A stretch of 64,000 nucleotides of DNA from Lamellibrachia satsuma (GCA_033239005.1 BSQZ01000061.1:485501-549500); one strand, 5' to 3'. Positions 19,411 through 33,548 are shown, numbered from the stretch's first letter. A program made the numbers and translations. The notes: generated by a model not told the origin, from the letters alone.

Positions 19411-20945
19411 CAGCTTGACGATAAAAATCTGAAAAGGCTAACAAATTGAATGAGACCTCAAAAGACCATATAGTTTCTAACCACAATATAATTATAAAGA
19501 CTATAGTCAATTAATAGAACGTTGCCTAGGAACAATTAAATACTAGAAACTATGTTTATATCAATAACTGTTGTTCATCAGCAGATCAGTTAATCATTAC
19601 ACAACAAGCTGCATAGATAGGTGGTCACAAAACGGGATTGCCAGATCGCGCAGGTAGTGCTTGGTTGATCAAACTGTAAGCTGTCTGAGTCCATCTTTTA
19701 AAGCTTGGTGGACATGGGCCTGCCATTCTCCAAAACATTCTTGGTGATGGTGAATGCGATGATGGTATGTGACGAAGTGAGACTGGTTAGCAGCGCGCAA
19801 TATGCAGATTTTTGAGTATCTGAGGATGATTGCGCAGCTCAATCGAGCCCAATCTGCAGATTGCCAAGATCCAGCAACTGCGTCCAACATGTCTATGCAC
19901 GCCAAACATTCCCATACTGTGGTCATTCTTTCGCGGGGAGACATGGTCAAACTCGAGGTGGGCGTGTTGCGTACACGCGAGTGCGGTGTGCGTGTGCAGT
20001 GAATCTATGAACGACGTCACCGATAGTGCTAAGCATAACTTTGGGGATCCTCTAGACGCCATGTATATCGCCGCACAACAGGTGCTGGGTTTATTTGTCA
20101 AAAGAAACGAGGTGATAACCAAACCAACAGAATCACCAACCAATATGGTTTTTAGAGTTTTGAGTGAGAAATTATCCTGCTAGTAATAGTATTATGTCTT
20201 CCACACCACAGGCACATACTACGGTTATACCTTATGGCCTATACTAGTTACGAAAACTCAAAGGCAACGCCACTTTTCCTTAATCGCACGATTTGTTACT
20301 TAAATGGTATAGTATAATTTTAAAACATATTTATTACAATAGCATCAATATCCATTAGGTGGCGCAACTTGTTTCACCTAACGGATAGTATTATTATTGC
20401 ACATTGACGCTATAGTGGTTATCAGAACCGGGCAGCGTGGTGGATAACTGTCTTGATAGCCACGTCACGTCAGTTGAAGCTGTTCGGCAACATTGTCCAG
20501 CTTAGGTTGTTCTATGTGGAACGTGGATTTTCAGCACAGAACACACAAGTTGTCTAGTTAGTGATTCAACATAATTGCTACAGTGAAGCTGCAGGGCCCA
20601 CACTGGCGATAATTCAATTAAGTTGGAAGGTGAAGGAAAGGCACTCATATTAGGGACTGATCATGGCGTTAATAATTGGCTTGATCGTGAAAGGGTTAAT
20701 AAATCTCACCTATACTGGGTAGCTGTACATCAACTGAATATGTAACCTCATCAACAAGCAGTTTCTACAGCAAAGTGTGAGTACAGCAGACAAGACAACT
20801 CATATTTAGCATGCAAATGCTGTTTATGTGAATATATCTGTCTGACTAATTAAAAGATGGAAAAAATGGTAATTCATTTGTTGGTTTTGTGACTTTTAGC
20901 CCCTCCATATATCTGATATACATTCAGGTTTCATGGTGTTCATAT
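19411..20945. other. Region without recognised gene
   Basis: Two overlapping ORFs on opposite strands (about 19669-19950 minus and 19830-20183 plus) are the longest, but neither resembles a known family or has convincing splice sites. The rest is AT-rich. Confidence 0.3.
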
Positions 20946-20949
20946 ATAT

Positions 20950-20960
20950 TCACACACACA

Positions 20961-20992
<32 letters not shown>

Positions 20993-21117
20993 CTCACGCA
21001 CACACGCACGCACACGCACGCACACACGCACGCACACACGCACAAACACACACACGCACGCACACACACACACACGCACGCACGCACACAAACACACACA
21101 CACACGCACGCGCGTGT
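20950..21117. repeat. (CA)n/(CGCA)n microsatellite
   Basis: An irregular tract of CA and CGCA repeats runs into the TTAGGG array. The open reading frames across it are artefacts of the repeat. Confidence 0.95.
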
Positions 21118-21142
21118 ATTAGGGTTAGGGTTAAGGTTAGGG
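21118..21142 (+). repeat. Interstitial telomeric repeat (TTAGGG)n
   Basis: Four consecutive telomere-type hexamers, TTAGGG TTAGGG TTAAGG TTAGGG with one variant, follow the CA/CGCA tract directly. Confidence 0.9.
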
Positions 21143-21214
21143 TGCGCGCATGTGTGTGTGTGTTTCACTTTTTAAACAGGGGCAGACATGTGTCCCCTAA
21201 ATTTCAAATCCTAG

Positions 21215-21728
21215 CTCACAAACTGCCTTCCCGCAACGTTTCTGCTACATTGCTGGCACCCTCCCGCAACGTTTCTGCTACCTTTCTGGCACCTTCCGCA
21301 ACGTTTCTGCTACATTTTATGGCACCTTCCCACAACGTTTCTGCAACCTTTCCGGCACATTCCCGCAACGTTTCTGCTACCTTTCTGGCACCTTCCCGCA
21401 ACGTTTCTGCTACCTTTCTGGCACTTTCGAACAACGTTTCTGCTACCTTTCTAGCATATTTCCGCAACGTTTCTGCTACCTTTCTGGCACCTTCCCGCAA
21501 CGCTTCTGCTACCTTTCTGGCATCTTCGAACAACGTTTCTGCTACCTTTGTGGCACCTTCCCGCAACGTGTCTACTACCTTTCTTGCACCTTCCCGCAAC
21601 GTTTCTGTTATCTTTCTGGCACCTTCCTGCAACGTTTCTACTACTCTTCTGGCATCTTCGAACAATGTTTCTATTACCTTTCTGGCACCTTCCCGCAACG
21701 TTTCTGCTATCTTTCTGGCACCTTACCA
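21215..21728. repeat. 33-bp minisatellite, about 15 units
   Basis: Diverged tandem units of 33 bp carry the core CGCAACGTTTCTGCTACC followed by TTTCTGGCACCTTCC. Because 33 is 11 codons, the array is open on both strands: plus as NVSATFLAPSR repeats and minus as REGARKVAETL repeats. No start context, splice sites or flanking coding sequence support a gene. Confidence 0.92.
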
Positions 21729-21739
21729 TTAGGCAAGTT

Positions 21740-22470
21740 GTTGTATTCTAAGTATACGTAAGATATTTCTGCATATTATGACACATAATGTCAAACAAAT
21801 ATGATATACGCAACATGTTACATTTTACTGATAATTTGTAGCAAATAATTTGAGTATTTGTTTATCGCTAAAAGTGGACCACCCATTTCAACGAAATAGG
21901 CTTATCCTCGTCGCCTTCCCAACTGTTCGTTAAAACCTCTGTATCATTGTTTTGAGGGGTGGCGGGTACCCGTCGATCTGGGCCTGCCGTTTGTCAACGT
22001 TCTTTATGAATGATATTTTCTCAGCTTGTTATCCCACTTTCAGTGGATCGTCATGATTTCTTTTCGATCATTTACATGTTTATGTGACATTTAAACAGTA
22101 ATTAGAGGCGCGGAATGTACAGTTCGTGCGATAATTTCATGTCATTCGTCGGCGTGCATCAGTAAACGATTTGGGGAGGCGCTAAAAATAGCAACAAAAC
22201 TTCCTTCCGTTCGTTGTCTGGTTGTCCGCTAGGTGGTACCAACCGCGCAGTTCGCTGGTTAAGTTCAATTCAATTCAAATACATTGATGAATTAACTGTC
22301 TGATTTGTATTAAGGTTAAATATTCACAGCAAAATTGTTTTTTAAAGGAAAATTCGTTATTTGAAACGGATTACTCATTTAGTTGAAACGGAATTGAAAC
22401 AGATACATTTGGAATATCCCATTATTTATTCATCTGATTCATTTATTATGTCGTAATAGTTGTTCTGGTT
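21740..22470. other. Region without recognised feature
   Basis: AT-rich sequence with no supported gene or repeat. Confidence 0.35.
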
Positions 22471-22472
22471 TC

Positions 22473-22661
22473 AGATCTGCTCCCATCTATCAGGAGGATT
22501 AACTCCAGTGCAAGAACCATGACAGCCTGGAAGCCCTCTTCACTGTTCGCCGCCAGCAAGATACAGCAATACGGGGCAGTGATTCCTTGCTTGCTTGACT
22601 TCTGTCCCAACTCTAAGATTATCATTGGTGCATTTTTGCTAAAAGCATTCTGGTACAAGGT
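22473..22661 (+). CDS. Possible isolated exon, unrecognised
   Basis: A segment bounded by a CTGGTTTCAG acceptor and a CAAG/GTAAAT donor is open in one frame: LLPSIRRINSSARTMTAWK, then SSLFAASKIQQYG and FLLKAFWYK. The length is a multiple of three, and splice signals are present at both ends, but no partner exons or family resemblance were found. It may be chance or a transposon piece. Confidence 0.25.
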
Positions 22662-22774
22662 AAATGACATTGAGAAAAAGTATCTGAAACTGAAGAAAAG
22701 TCATAACGCAAGGTGTTTACGAGGAGGCAGCTGTCAACATGGACAATTTCACAATCTTTCTGGACACTGCATTT

Positions 22775-23032
22775 TGTAACATGTCTGATAGTGTTCATTT
22801 TGTAACACTTCTGATAGTGTTCATTTTGTAACACTTCTGATAGTGTTCATTCTGTAACACTTCTGATAGTGTTCATTTTGTAACACTTCTGATAGTGTTC
22901 ATTTTGTAACACTTCTGATAGTGTTCATTTTGTAACACTTCTGATAGTGTTCATTTTGTAACACTTCTGATAGTGTTCATTTTGTAACACTTCTGATAGT
23001 GTTCATTTTGTAACACTTCTGATAGTGTTCAT
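22775..23032. repeat. 26-bp minisatellite, about 10 units
   Basis: Near-perfect tandem copies of a 26-bp unit read GATAGTGTTCATTTTGTAAC followed by ACTTCT. Each unit holds a small dyad, AGTGTT and AACACT, around a T-rich loop. Confidence 0.95.
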
Positions 23033-23570
23033 GGTGCTGGTGTTATTTCACTTCACCATGTCACGTTGTCAAGTTCTCCAGTTTGAGTGAAAGAAACACC
23101 CACCGTTGATCCTGCAGAGTGGGTGAATACTGCAAAGCCTTCCTAACCAGAACCAGTATTGAAAGGATGTGTAAGCCCAGTTGTTCTACCCGGAGAAAGA
23201 AAAAACCCATAACAGAATTCGTGTTTATCTTCAATTACGACTCGGGTGTAGTTTTGATATTTTCCCCTGAGACTTGATTCAGGAAAAAAGCTAAACAATT
23301 AAATAAAACCCGCCAAATTTGACATTGTTGAATAAATTCGTCCATTTTACCACGTTGTTATTTCCTCTGTGATAGTTTTAAATTTTGTGTTTGACTCCCA
23401 CCATGTTCTGAATTGACAAAATAACAGATTTACGCATTTTGTAAATATAATATCTCTGAAAGTATCGTTCACATCCGTCCTATATTTTGTGTACTTATTG
23501 TACGTATTGTTGTTCCTGGATATGTGGATGTATGTAAACAGAGGGGACATATTGTCGTTTATGTGGAATG
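23033..23570. other. Region without recognised feature
   Basis: No coding or RNA signal was supported. Confidence 0.35.
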
Positions 23571-24669
23571 ACTTTATTCATGTAATATGCTTTAGCATCA
23601 TAGCTATTAGGACGATTCTTGTTCGGGCTACGAGTATGCACGACGACTCGCGCATGCGCACCCTATAACGCTATATAAGCGAATGCGGTCGTGGTGCCGG
23701 CCTCTTTTTCTTCGGAATTCGGAGTTTACACGAGAAATCTTTGCTTTGTTTGAATTGTTGTATTTTTTGATTTGCGAATTATTGTGTAGTGTTAGTTGAT
23801 GTTAGTTTAGTTTTGTACGTATATTGATTCAGTTTTGGTTTAATCTGAGTTTTTAAAAGTTTTTTAGGTGCAGTTATTTGGACGAGAACATCCAGCGAAC
23901 CACGTGGGAGCCGACATCTTGTCGCAGCTTTCGATCGTCTGGTGATCGACGCAGGTGTGTGGCGGTGTTTTTTTTACAAAAGTTTGGAGTTGCTCAATTA
24001 AGTATAGCTTCAGCGCAGATGGCAACGTTATTCTGGTTCTTTGTTAGAATGCATGGATTGCGCGATCGCTTTCCACGGGTATCGTGGAGGTACTGCTGCT
24101 TTCCTTGAGGGTAGTAGCGGTCTTAGGAGGAAGTTGGCCAGAGGAAGGTACGGCTAGGGTAACGGAAATTAACGAGTTTTTGAGGGCAATGTGTGACGAT
24201 CCGCATGTATCGTTCTGGAGACATAAGGGGTTTTGGAATGTCCAACGCCAGATATTCCGTCCCGATCCGACGGGGTTTACTTTAACGACTTGGGGAATCA
24301 TAAGCTGTTCCGCAGCGTCAAAATGGTAGTGTTTATTGCTGGGAAATTGATGCATCATCATCAATAAATAGTAGCCGGATGTGCGTTTGAAAGTGGCATT
24401 CATGAGCGATAATTAGATTGTGTTATGCGACACAGGTTGTGTTAACAATGCGATATATGAGTTATCTCTGTTAGACACTTCCAAGTTAAGGATAAGCCTA
24501 AGCTCTGACAGGGGCGGAGTCTAATACTACTATCTTACTTTAGATAATTTTAATTAATGTCTTTCATTAGCCACTATTTTTTGTAAACATTCCGAGTGCA
24601 CGATGTGGGGATATGTTGGCAGTTGTGAAAGGTGGATCTTTATTTTATACGTAGTAAATTACCAAGATT

Positions 24670-24925
24670 ACATCGCCGTGCAAAAATGCAAGGGCATGGA
24701 GTATTTAGATTCAACCACCATGCACAATTGCAGAGGCATGGAATAGTTACCTTTAATCGCTATGCAAAACTGCGGAGGCATGAAATAGTCAGCTTAAACC
24801 GGCATGCAAAATTGCGAAGGCATGGATTTGTGTAGTTTATACACGTACACGTAATTGCGGACATGGGGTTGTTCAACCGGCATGAAAATTGCGGAGGCAT
24901 GCATTAGTTCGATTATGGATTGGTT
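24670..24925. repeat. Diverged 42-bp tandem repeat, about 6 units
   Basis: Units share CATGCAAAATTGCGGAGGCATGG-like cores (20-mer core CATGCAAAATTGCGGAGGCA) spaced 42 bp apart. In one plus frame they read as a 14-residue repeat of the type FNRYAKLRRHEIVS. The last two units are shortened. They lie in the leader of the probable LTR element. Confidence 0.8.
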
Positions 24926-24992
24926 TAGAACGCCATGGGGACGTTAGACGATTGGCTGAGTAACTGGTGTTGTAATTGTCAGTAATGTTTCA

Positions 24993-25355
24993 GAATGCCC
25001 CCGATCAAGCAATCATAGCGGCAGAGGGCCAGAGCGGCAGCAGCCCAGGGCCGCCCCCTACCGACCGACGTTGTCACACCGGCTACCGAGCCAGACCCAG
25101 TCCAGCCCGCGGTTCGCCTCGCTACAGCAGCGGCACACTTGACAGATCGGCAACGATGTGAGGCTGACGTCGAAAGTCGCCTTGCGTCCACGGAGATGCC
25201 GCAACGCGAGATGCGCGAAATCAGAACTTTTTTGCAATCTGTTTTGCCTAATGTTGCAGTAGCCTCTGCTGGTCCAGTAGCTTCGAGCAGTCGGGCCGCC
25301 GCTGTTGCGACAAGCCGCCAGGGGAGCCACCAGCTGCATCGGCTACGGTTGCATT
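24993..25355 (+). pseudogene. Gag-like N-terminal remnant
   Basis: The frame starts MPPIKQS with a TAG at codon 8, then continues open with a basic Ala/Arg-rich start, a Pro/Thr region, and LTDRQRCEADVESRLASTEM plus REMREIRTFLQSVLP, which looks like a coiled coil. Such a start (MPP + basic + coiled coil) is common for Gypsy-type Gag. The nonsense codon and the early end make it inactive. Assignment is by layout only. Confidence 0.35.
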
Positions 25356-25433
25356 AACAAGCCGTCAGGGGCAGCACCTCGTGGGTCCGCGCCATGGCAG
25401 ACGAAGAGGGCGTGATGGATGCAGTCGGCAATC

Positions 25434-26374
25434 TCATGGTACTGCAACTGCTCGAGCTGTCTTCTCTTCGTTGGCACTGTTTAAACAGATATTTGAAAAG
25501 TAAGCTAGTTTCCCGCATTGGTTTACAAATCTTGACACGATGTTTTTGCATGTAGTAATAGTTTCAAGACTAGTTACCCAAAGTGACTTGCATATATCAT
25601 CAAATAGATTATCGATGTTACATGTATGCCATCTATTTGAACAATTAGTCTTAGTGCGTGTAAATGACTCTGGAATGTGTACTTTGTCCAGATGTACAGC
25701 ACTACTCTTTCCATATTCACTGATTTTATAATATCGTGCTTTGGACCATCTAAAAATAGGTGGCATTTTATCAGCATGCTTCTCGTTAGATACATTGTCA
25801 TGACTTTCTGCAGTTACAGAAATAGCGATGACAAGTCCTACATGGAGATGGTCTGAAGGGCCTTTATCTGAAATGTGTGAGTCGGTGATCATTGGATGCA
25901 CACACTGTGAACGGATAAAGTGATCTAACCACGAGGTAAAATAATGTGGATCACTCACATAAGTATAAGTGTTGCAGGTTCGACCAAATTTGTCATAATC
26001 AATAGTGTCACACATATCAATTAGCTCAGTTTCAAAAGAAGTGTTTAGAGTAGAATTAAAATCATCAGTTAAAACAATGTTGGTTGTGTCTTTTTCCTCT
26101 ATTATAGAAGCAATTTTACCCAAATAATTACACAACACCACTTTGTCGTCGGGTGATTGGTAGGGCAGTTATACGTTTAGGAGAAACAATTTGCCATCCT
26201 TAGTGTATATGTCAATTCCACGTAACCTGACATCTTGTAGATTATGCATGCATGAGAAATAATTTTTCTCCATAGTACACCAGTACCACCATATGGACGT
26301 CTAACCTGTAGATGGTCATTCATAGCACTAGCACGATATGGACGTCCAACCTGTAGGTAGAGCTGGTCATTCAT
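25434..26374 (-). pseudogene. LINE AP-endonuclease (family X, copy 1)
   Basis: Segment 26177-26374 has two copies of the 17-residue unit (MNDQLYLQVGRPY, then MNDHLQVRRPY) leading into GGTGVLWRK, an AP-endonuclease strand. After a frame break, 25434-26141 gives IVLTDDFNSTLNT (the usual GDFNxD block, with Asp for Gly), SWLDHFIRS and GPSDHLHVGL (the SDH catalytic His block). It ends just after the domain. Confidence 0.75.
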
Positions 26375-26886
26375 AGCAGTAACACCTTGTGAAGGCGGCT
26401 GGTGGCGTCCTTATGCTGGCCTGGCTTAGGCGGCGGTTTCTCGTGTTGAAAACGTGCAAGGAGGATCAGGTCGTCATTGTCGATCTCTGGTAGATCTGCC
26501 TCTCCGTTGATGTGGAGATCCGCCTTACCGGAAACATCACAGACAAAATCAGGAGAACGATGCTCTGAATCTGATGACGGTGCAATTTCGTGACGTTCTT
26601 GACACGTAGCAAGTTGAGCCTTCAGTAACGTTGTGAGGGATTCTTGGAGTATTGGCAGATGCAGCTTGAAGGAGTCCGTGTCCTTCATGGGTGAAGAGAC
26701 GTCAAAACAGTTCATGGACAGTGGTGGAAGGCAGGATAGTTCCTTGGCGACGTAGCAGGGCACAAACTGGGCCGGCATCTCAAGGAAAATGTTCAAGATG
26801 TCTTGGATTATGTTCTGTTTCTTGTCATTGCCCATGCGACACACCCCAGATCGTTTTTTCGTGCAGGTTACGGTGTTGTTAACCAT
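26371..26886 (-). pseudogene. LINE ORF1 C-terminal part (family X, copy 1)
   Basis: The segment reads [58 protein letters not shown] and [20 protein letters not shown]. It is nearly identical to the copy at 46849-47260 apart from its first 14 residues, which are unrelated and mark a 5' truncation. The ORF1 family is common in invertebrate LINEs; it ends here at a deletion into the endonuclease. Confidence 0.7.
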
Positions 26887-27048
26887 GTCTAAATGTACGA
26901 CGACTCTGACATAGACTGACTACTGCACCTCGACCTACATAGGACGTACACCCATTAATCAATTCCAGTAAAACGTATCTATGTATGAAGTAAATAAGTA
27001 CCCATTTCAAAGACAAGTTTTCATCACAAAATTCTGATGGCTGGGTGC

Positions 27049-29577
<2,529 letters not shown>

Positions 29578-29590
29578 TTGGACGTCACAG

Positions 29591-29845
29591 GTCATCTCCG
29601 TCAAGACCAAGCTTCGGATTTTTAACACCAATATAAAGTCAATCCTTCCTTACGCATGTAAAACCTGGCGCGTAACAAAGGCCTTGACACACAAAGTGCA
29701 GACTTTCGTTAACAGATGCCTGAAGGCCATTCTTCACATCAAATGACAGGACAACATCACAAACGAAGAAATGGAAAGAATAGGACAAGCACAAGCAGAA
29801 GCCTAGATGAAGAGAAGAAAGTGGGATTGGCTCGGCCACATTATG
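29591..29845 (+). mobile_element. RTE/Jockey-like LINE C-terminal fragment
   Basis: The plus frame reads KLRIFNTNIKSILPYACKTW, then VQTFVNRCLKAILHI, stop, MERIGQAQAEA, stop, MKRRKWDWLGHIM. This is the classic post-reverse-transcriptase tail (SVLLYGxExW ... RRWRWIGHxL). Two in-frame stops show it is dead. It abuts the CR1-like copy. Confidence 0.75.
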
Positions 29846-30895
29846 TTACTGTTTGCCGTCTTATTAACAATACAACATGACGTTTATGTAATGTCACTTA
29901 GATGTTAGATGCAATGTTAAATTGTCGGTAATTTATGATTGATTTCGCTCAATAATTCTTGCAGGTTATACCTCGCACTCGTTGCTTTCGCTATCGCCAC
30001 ACGTCACTCACTATCTACTCGTTACTTCTTACTGTGTATACGTCGATAATTATACATCAAAGGACAAATAAAGCTAGCGCTACTTAAATGTCATATGTGA
30101 AGTTGAACTATCACGACGACACCGCTGACAAACCGCCACTTACAAACACTATTCTTTACGAAACAGTAACAATTCAAATATACGTATTTGGCTTATTAAA
30201 CGCAATTAGGTTTGCAATATAATTTACACATTTTTATTCTAGTACCAAGAACATTATATTGTTACATGAACACCAGACACCTTGCCTTTCAAACTAACAT
30301 GACAATCGTCAAACATCCAGTTTTTTCAGTAGAAATAAAAGAAAAAGTACATCGATGTTTAAACGTGGTTGTTGATTTCGTTCAATGTCTGCATCGTTCA
30401 TGATAATCAACTAATTATATATTTAGTAAGCGTATGTCTTCGTTGCCAGACAATTTAGTTAACATACTTGCTACAACAAAAATGTACACATATTTACTCC
30501 AATTAAACACAAACGTACCATTATAAGCCATTTAGCAAGCATTCCTCGTGAACATGTGACTATCAAAATCTACAAGGCAACATAATTGTGATGACATCAT
30601 GTTGATGTGTATACGGCCGTATCTCGTTCTTATACGGATTTGTTTTAGTTTAACGGAACAATTTATAAATTATATAGTTTTTATGTTAACCATAACAGAA
30701 TAAACTCGAATTACAAACTTTTAGCTGTCGAAGCAAATCCTTTATATATTTGCTTATGAGTAAGCAGACCTATAGATTTATAGCGAGGCAGATTTCAGTC
30801 GAAACCTAGCGGATTTCGATTGATGTAGGTATGTTTCATATAGATGGCGACACTCGATCGGAGTGCAAAAGGTCAATTATCCTATTACCCATGTT
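29846..30895. other. Region without recognised feature
   Basis: AT-rich, no supported gene. A TATACGGCCGTATCTCG-type short palindrome lies near 30610. Confidence 0.35.
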
Positions 30896-30896
30896 G

Positions 30897-31095
30897 AGTA
30901 AGTGGAGTGAGTGAGTGAATTCGTTGGTGAAACTGTGGGTGAGTGAGTGAACGAGTGAGTGAGTGAGTGAGTAAGTGAGTGAGTGAGTGAGTGAGTGAGT
31001 GAGTGAGTAAATGGGTCGGTGAGTGAGTCGGTGAATCGGCGAGTCGTTGAGCTGGCGAGTCGGTGCGTCAGTGAATGAGTTTAGCAGTCAGTGTA
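30897..31095 (+). repeat. (GTGA)n tetranucleotide microsatellite
   Basis: A GAGT/GTGA tract, pure in the centre (30940-31005), decays into GTCGGTGA-type variants on the right. Confidence 0.92.
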
Positions 31096-32075
31096 AAAAT
31101 GTTTTGAAAATGGACAGATGTGTCAATAACCACAAAAATGTGTTCAGTACGTTTCACGGGGGTAGCTGACCATCAATGTGTCCCAACACTTGTAGCCGCA
31201 AAAGCGGTCGACTTGACAGGGTGCACAAGTGTATTGGGGGTAGGATGAGGTAGCGACTCCAGGCCCTATGGAGAACAATACTGTTTTCACCTATTTGATT
31301 TCATTGTTTTCTTGACCAAGTCATCTGCATGTATTTATTCTCTCCACTCGTTGGTCAGCACGCTTGTCTTTTCATCTCTTTATGAACCACCACTCATTCT
31401 ATCCATCATCTCCATCATTATTTGCATTATACGCATCTTACAGTAATAAACATCAAATGTGCAAAGTTGCACACTAAATAGTATGACAGAAAGACACATT
31501 TCCTTGCAGGAGGCGTGTCGTTGGCCAATTTGGCCAGATCACATTCCCGAGAAATCACATTTCTGATAATGACCACGTCAGACACTTCAGACATTTGAAT
31601 GTAAAAGGATCAGTGGTCTACCCTGAGAAGACGCATCATCATAGCATACGTTGGAGTGAGGATTAAACCATGTATATGCAAAAACAGACACCAACACGAC
31701 TGCACATGTGAATACGCAATCATCTACACACGAAATAACGCAGTTTGTCTTGTTTAAGGCACACGTATGTGAAGTAAAAACTGCACTGTGATCTTAGCAG
31801 ATGTGCTCATCCATCAGTGGAGCAAAATCCCAACCGATAGCAATATGTCATCGGTTGCAACCGATTGCAATCGATAGGGATAACGAAGTGTGTTCGGTGT
31901 GTCAACGGTGTACATATCAAAAGTAAGACTATGTGTTTCGAAGCATGCTGTGAACAGCAGGGCCTACAATGCCGATGAACATTAATGAACAAAGGTTAGA
32001 TATACCACGCCTACTCCTCACACTAGACACTTGACGTTCATTGAAATGAATCCCCTCTAACAACACGCCGTGCTG
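31096..32075. other. Region without recognised gene
   Basis: Nothing coding was recognised. A perfect 16-bp palindrome ATCGGTTGCAACCGAT occurs at about 31849-31864. Confidence 0.35.
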
Positions 32076-32262
32076 ACTTTAACAAGATTTAACAAGATTG
32101 CCATCCAAAGGCAGGTGGACAAGGAAGCCATTGGCTTATCATGAGTCCAAGAATTTTTAATCAATTTGTAACCCGCCCTCTTGAGATATGTGTCAACCTT
32201 GTTTTCAAACATATTCACGTTGCTACCAGTTACATCTAGACTGGTGTCCATGATATAGTATA
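32076..32262 (-). mobile_element. CR1-like LINE 3'-end fragment, copy 3
   Basis: The minus strand reads NVNMFENKVDTYLKRAGYK, the last residues of the same LINE family as at 28.3 and 34.9 kb, followed by its 3' UTR. The tail has two tandem copies of AATCTTGTTA. Confidence 0.75.
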
Positions 32263-32771
32263 TGCTGTAAGGATCGACACCTATTATTTGCTTTTTCTGT
32301 CACCGACAGCTTTGAATAGACGGAATCCAGTGTATTGGCCTCTTCTTGATCGATTCATTGAGTCTCCTGACAAGACTGGTTATTTATTATCTCCAAAACC
32401 AGGAGTTCCACTGTTCGTACCCACTCAGTTTGACTCATGTTATTTCTACGCTTATTGAAGTCACGAATCACCACTCAAAGCAACTAACAGAGTACATGTA
32501 GCGAGATACTGGTTTTCTGTGAAGCTGAACAAAGAACGTGGTTTTTATAACGCGTCAACAGTTGAGGCGATGGGGGTTCAGTGATTTTGTTTAACACATC
32601 AGTGTGCTATTTATGTGTGGATGGGCTACACTATTGCTACGGTTCAATAACCCGACAAGTCAACGACAGAACGTCATGATGGGCAGTTGTGTAACGCGAT
32701 TATGTAGGTCAACCTGTAAAGTGGTTTGACCTGAACAGCCGGGTACTTTCAGAAGGCAGGAACATCGCAAC
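32263..32771. promoter_or_regulatory. Presumed upstream region of gene B
   Basis: This is unassigned sequence between the LINE fragment and the first ATG of gene B, at 32772. Any promoter would be here, but no TATA box or initiator could be fixed with confidence. Confidence 0.25.
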
Positions 32772-32841
32772 ATGCACGAGAATAACAATCCGGCGTGTGC
32801 CGTTCCCAAAGACAAAGGCTGGGCATGGATATGTCTACTTG
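32772..32841 (+). CDS. Gene B exon 1a
   Basis: This 70-nt exon starts with ATG in the context CGCAACATGC and ends in phase 1 at GTAAGA. It encodes [19 protein letters not shown] plus ICLLG. Length and phase equal gene A exon 1. Chosen as the main start because it keeps the Val-Pro-Lys-Asp residues shared with gene A. Confidence 0.8.
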
Positions 32842-33466
32842 GTAAGATTTAACTGTCTTGTTCACGTGTACTGAACCAATATAACACACGCACTGACGGT
32901 ATTGGTAGTATATCTACTAACTCATGTGTTCACTCATCCGTGACGTCTTGTTCACATTTACTGTAACAGTACAGTATAGCACAATATGTGAGTGTTGGAA
33001 TAATAGGGCTTTAGCCATAATTTTGCATGCTAAGTTTCCCGACACGGCTCTTATTGACGTCTTACAAAAACGTTTAATTGGAATTGATAAATGGATGTAC
33101 ACCCCATTTCGCTCAAGGTGCAGTAGTCAGACTGTGTCAGAGTCGTCGGACATTTAAACAGGGTAAGGCCATTGCAACATGCACGAAACAATCTATCCAA
33201 TGAATGCTATTCACAAAGGCTGGGCCTGGACGTGTCTACTCGGTAAAATAACTTATTCACATTTACTACACCGATATAACACACGCACTGAGTGTTGGAA
33301 TAGTAGGGTGTTAGCCACTGTGCAAGCAACTCGACGTAACACAGGATAGCTTCCTTACTCAACACGTACCAATTAGGGGAGATAATTTTGTCTTTGTCGA
33401 CTGATTGCGCCTTGAAATATGACGTCTCACAAATGTCAGTGCTTAGTCCAATATCGTACTCTCTCA

Positions 33467-33548
<82 letters not shown>

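Larger units (their letters stand above)
23576..25355 (+). mobile_element. Probable 5' part of an LTR retrotransposon
   Basis: A promoter-like segment (TATATAAG at about 23672, then CTCTTTTTCTTCGG) is followed by a T-rich stretch and TTTGGACGAGAAC at about 23877, which looks like the start of an LTR-element leader. About 1.1 kb later a gag-like frame begins (24993). There is no matching 3' LTR or pol downstream; the copy is cut at about 25430 by the LINE remnant. Boundaries are inferred. Confidence 0.35.
25434..26886 (-). mobile_element. LINE remnant: ORF1 and AP-endonuclease (family X, copy 1)
   Basis: On the minus strand an ORF1-like segment (26845-26371) is followed by an endonuclease. 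The order and sequences match the plus-strand copy at 46.5-49.9 kb. ORF1 and the endonuclease are joined by a deletion. The reverse transcriptase is absent, as the element is cut at about 25434. Confidence 0.75.

Noticed and set aside
19669..20183. Two overlapping ORFs of 93-118 codons
   Set aside because: They lie on opposite strands over the same bases with no splice sites, start context or family resemblance.
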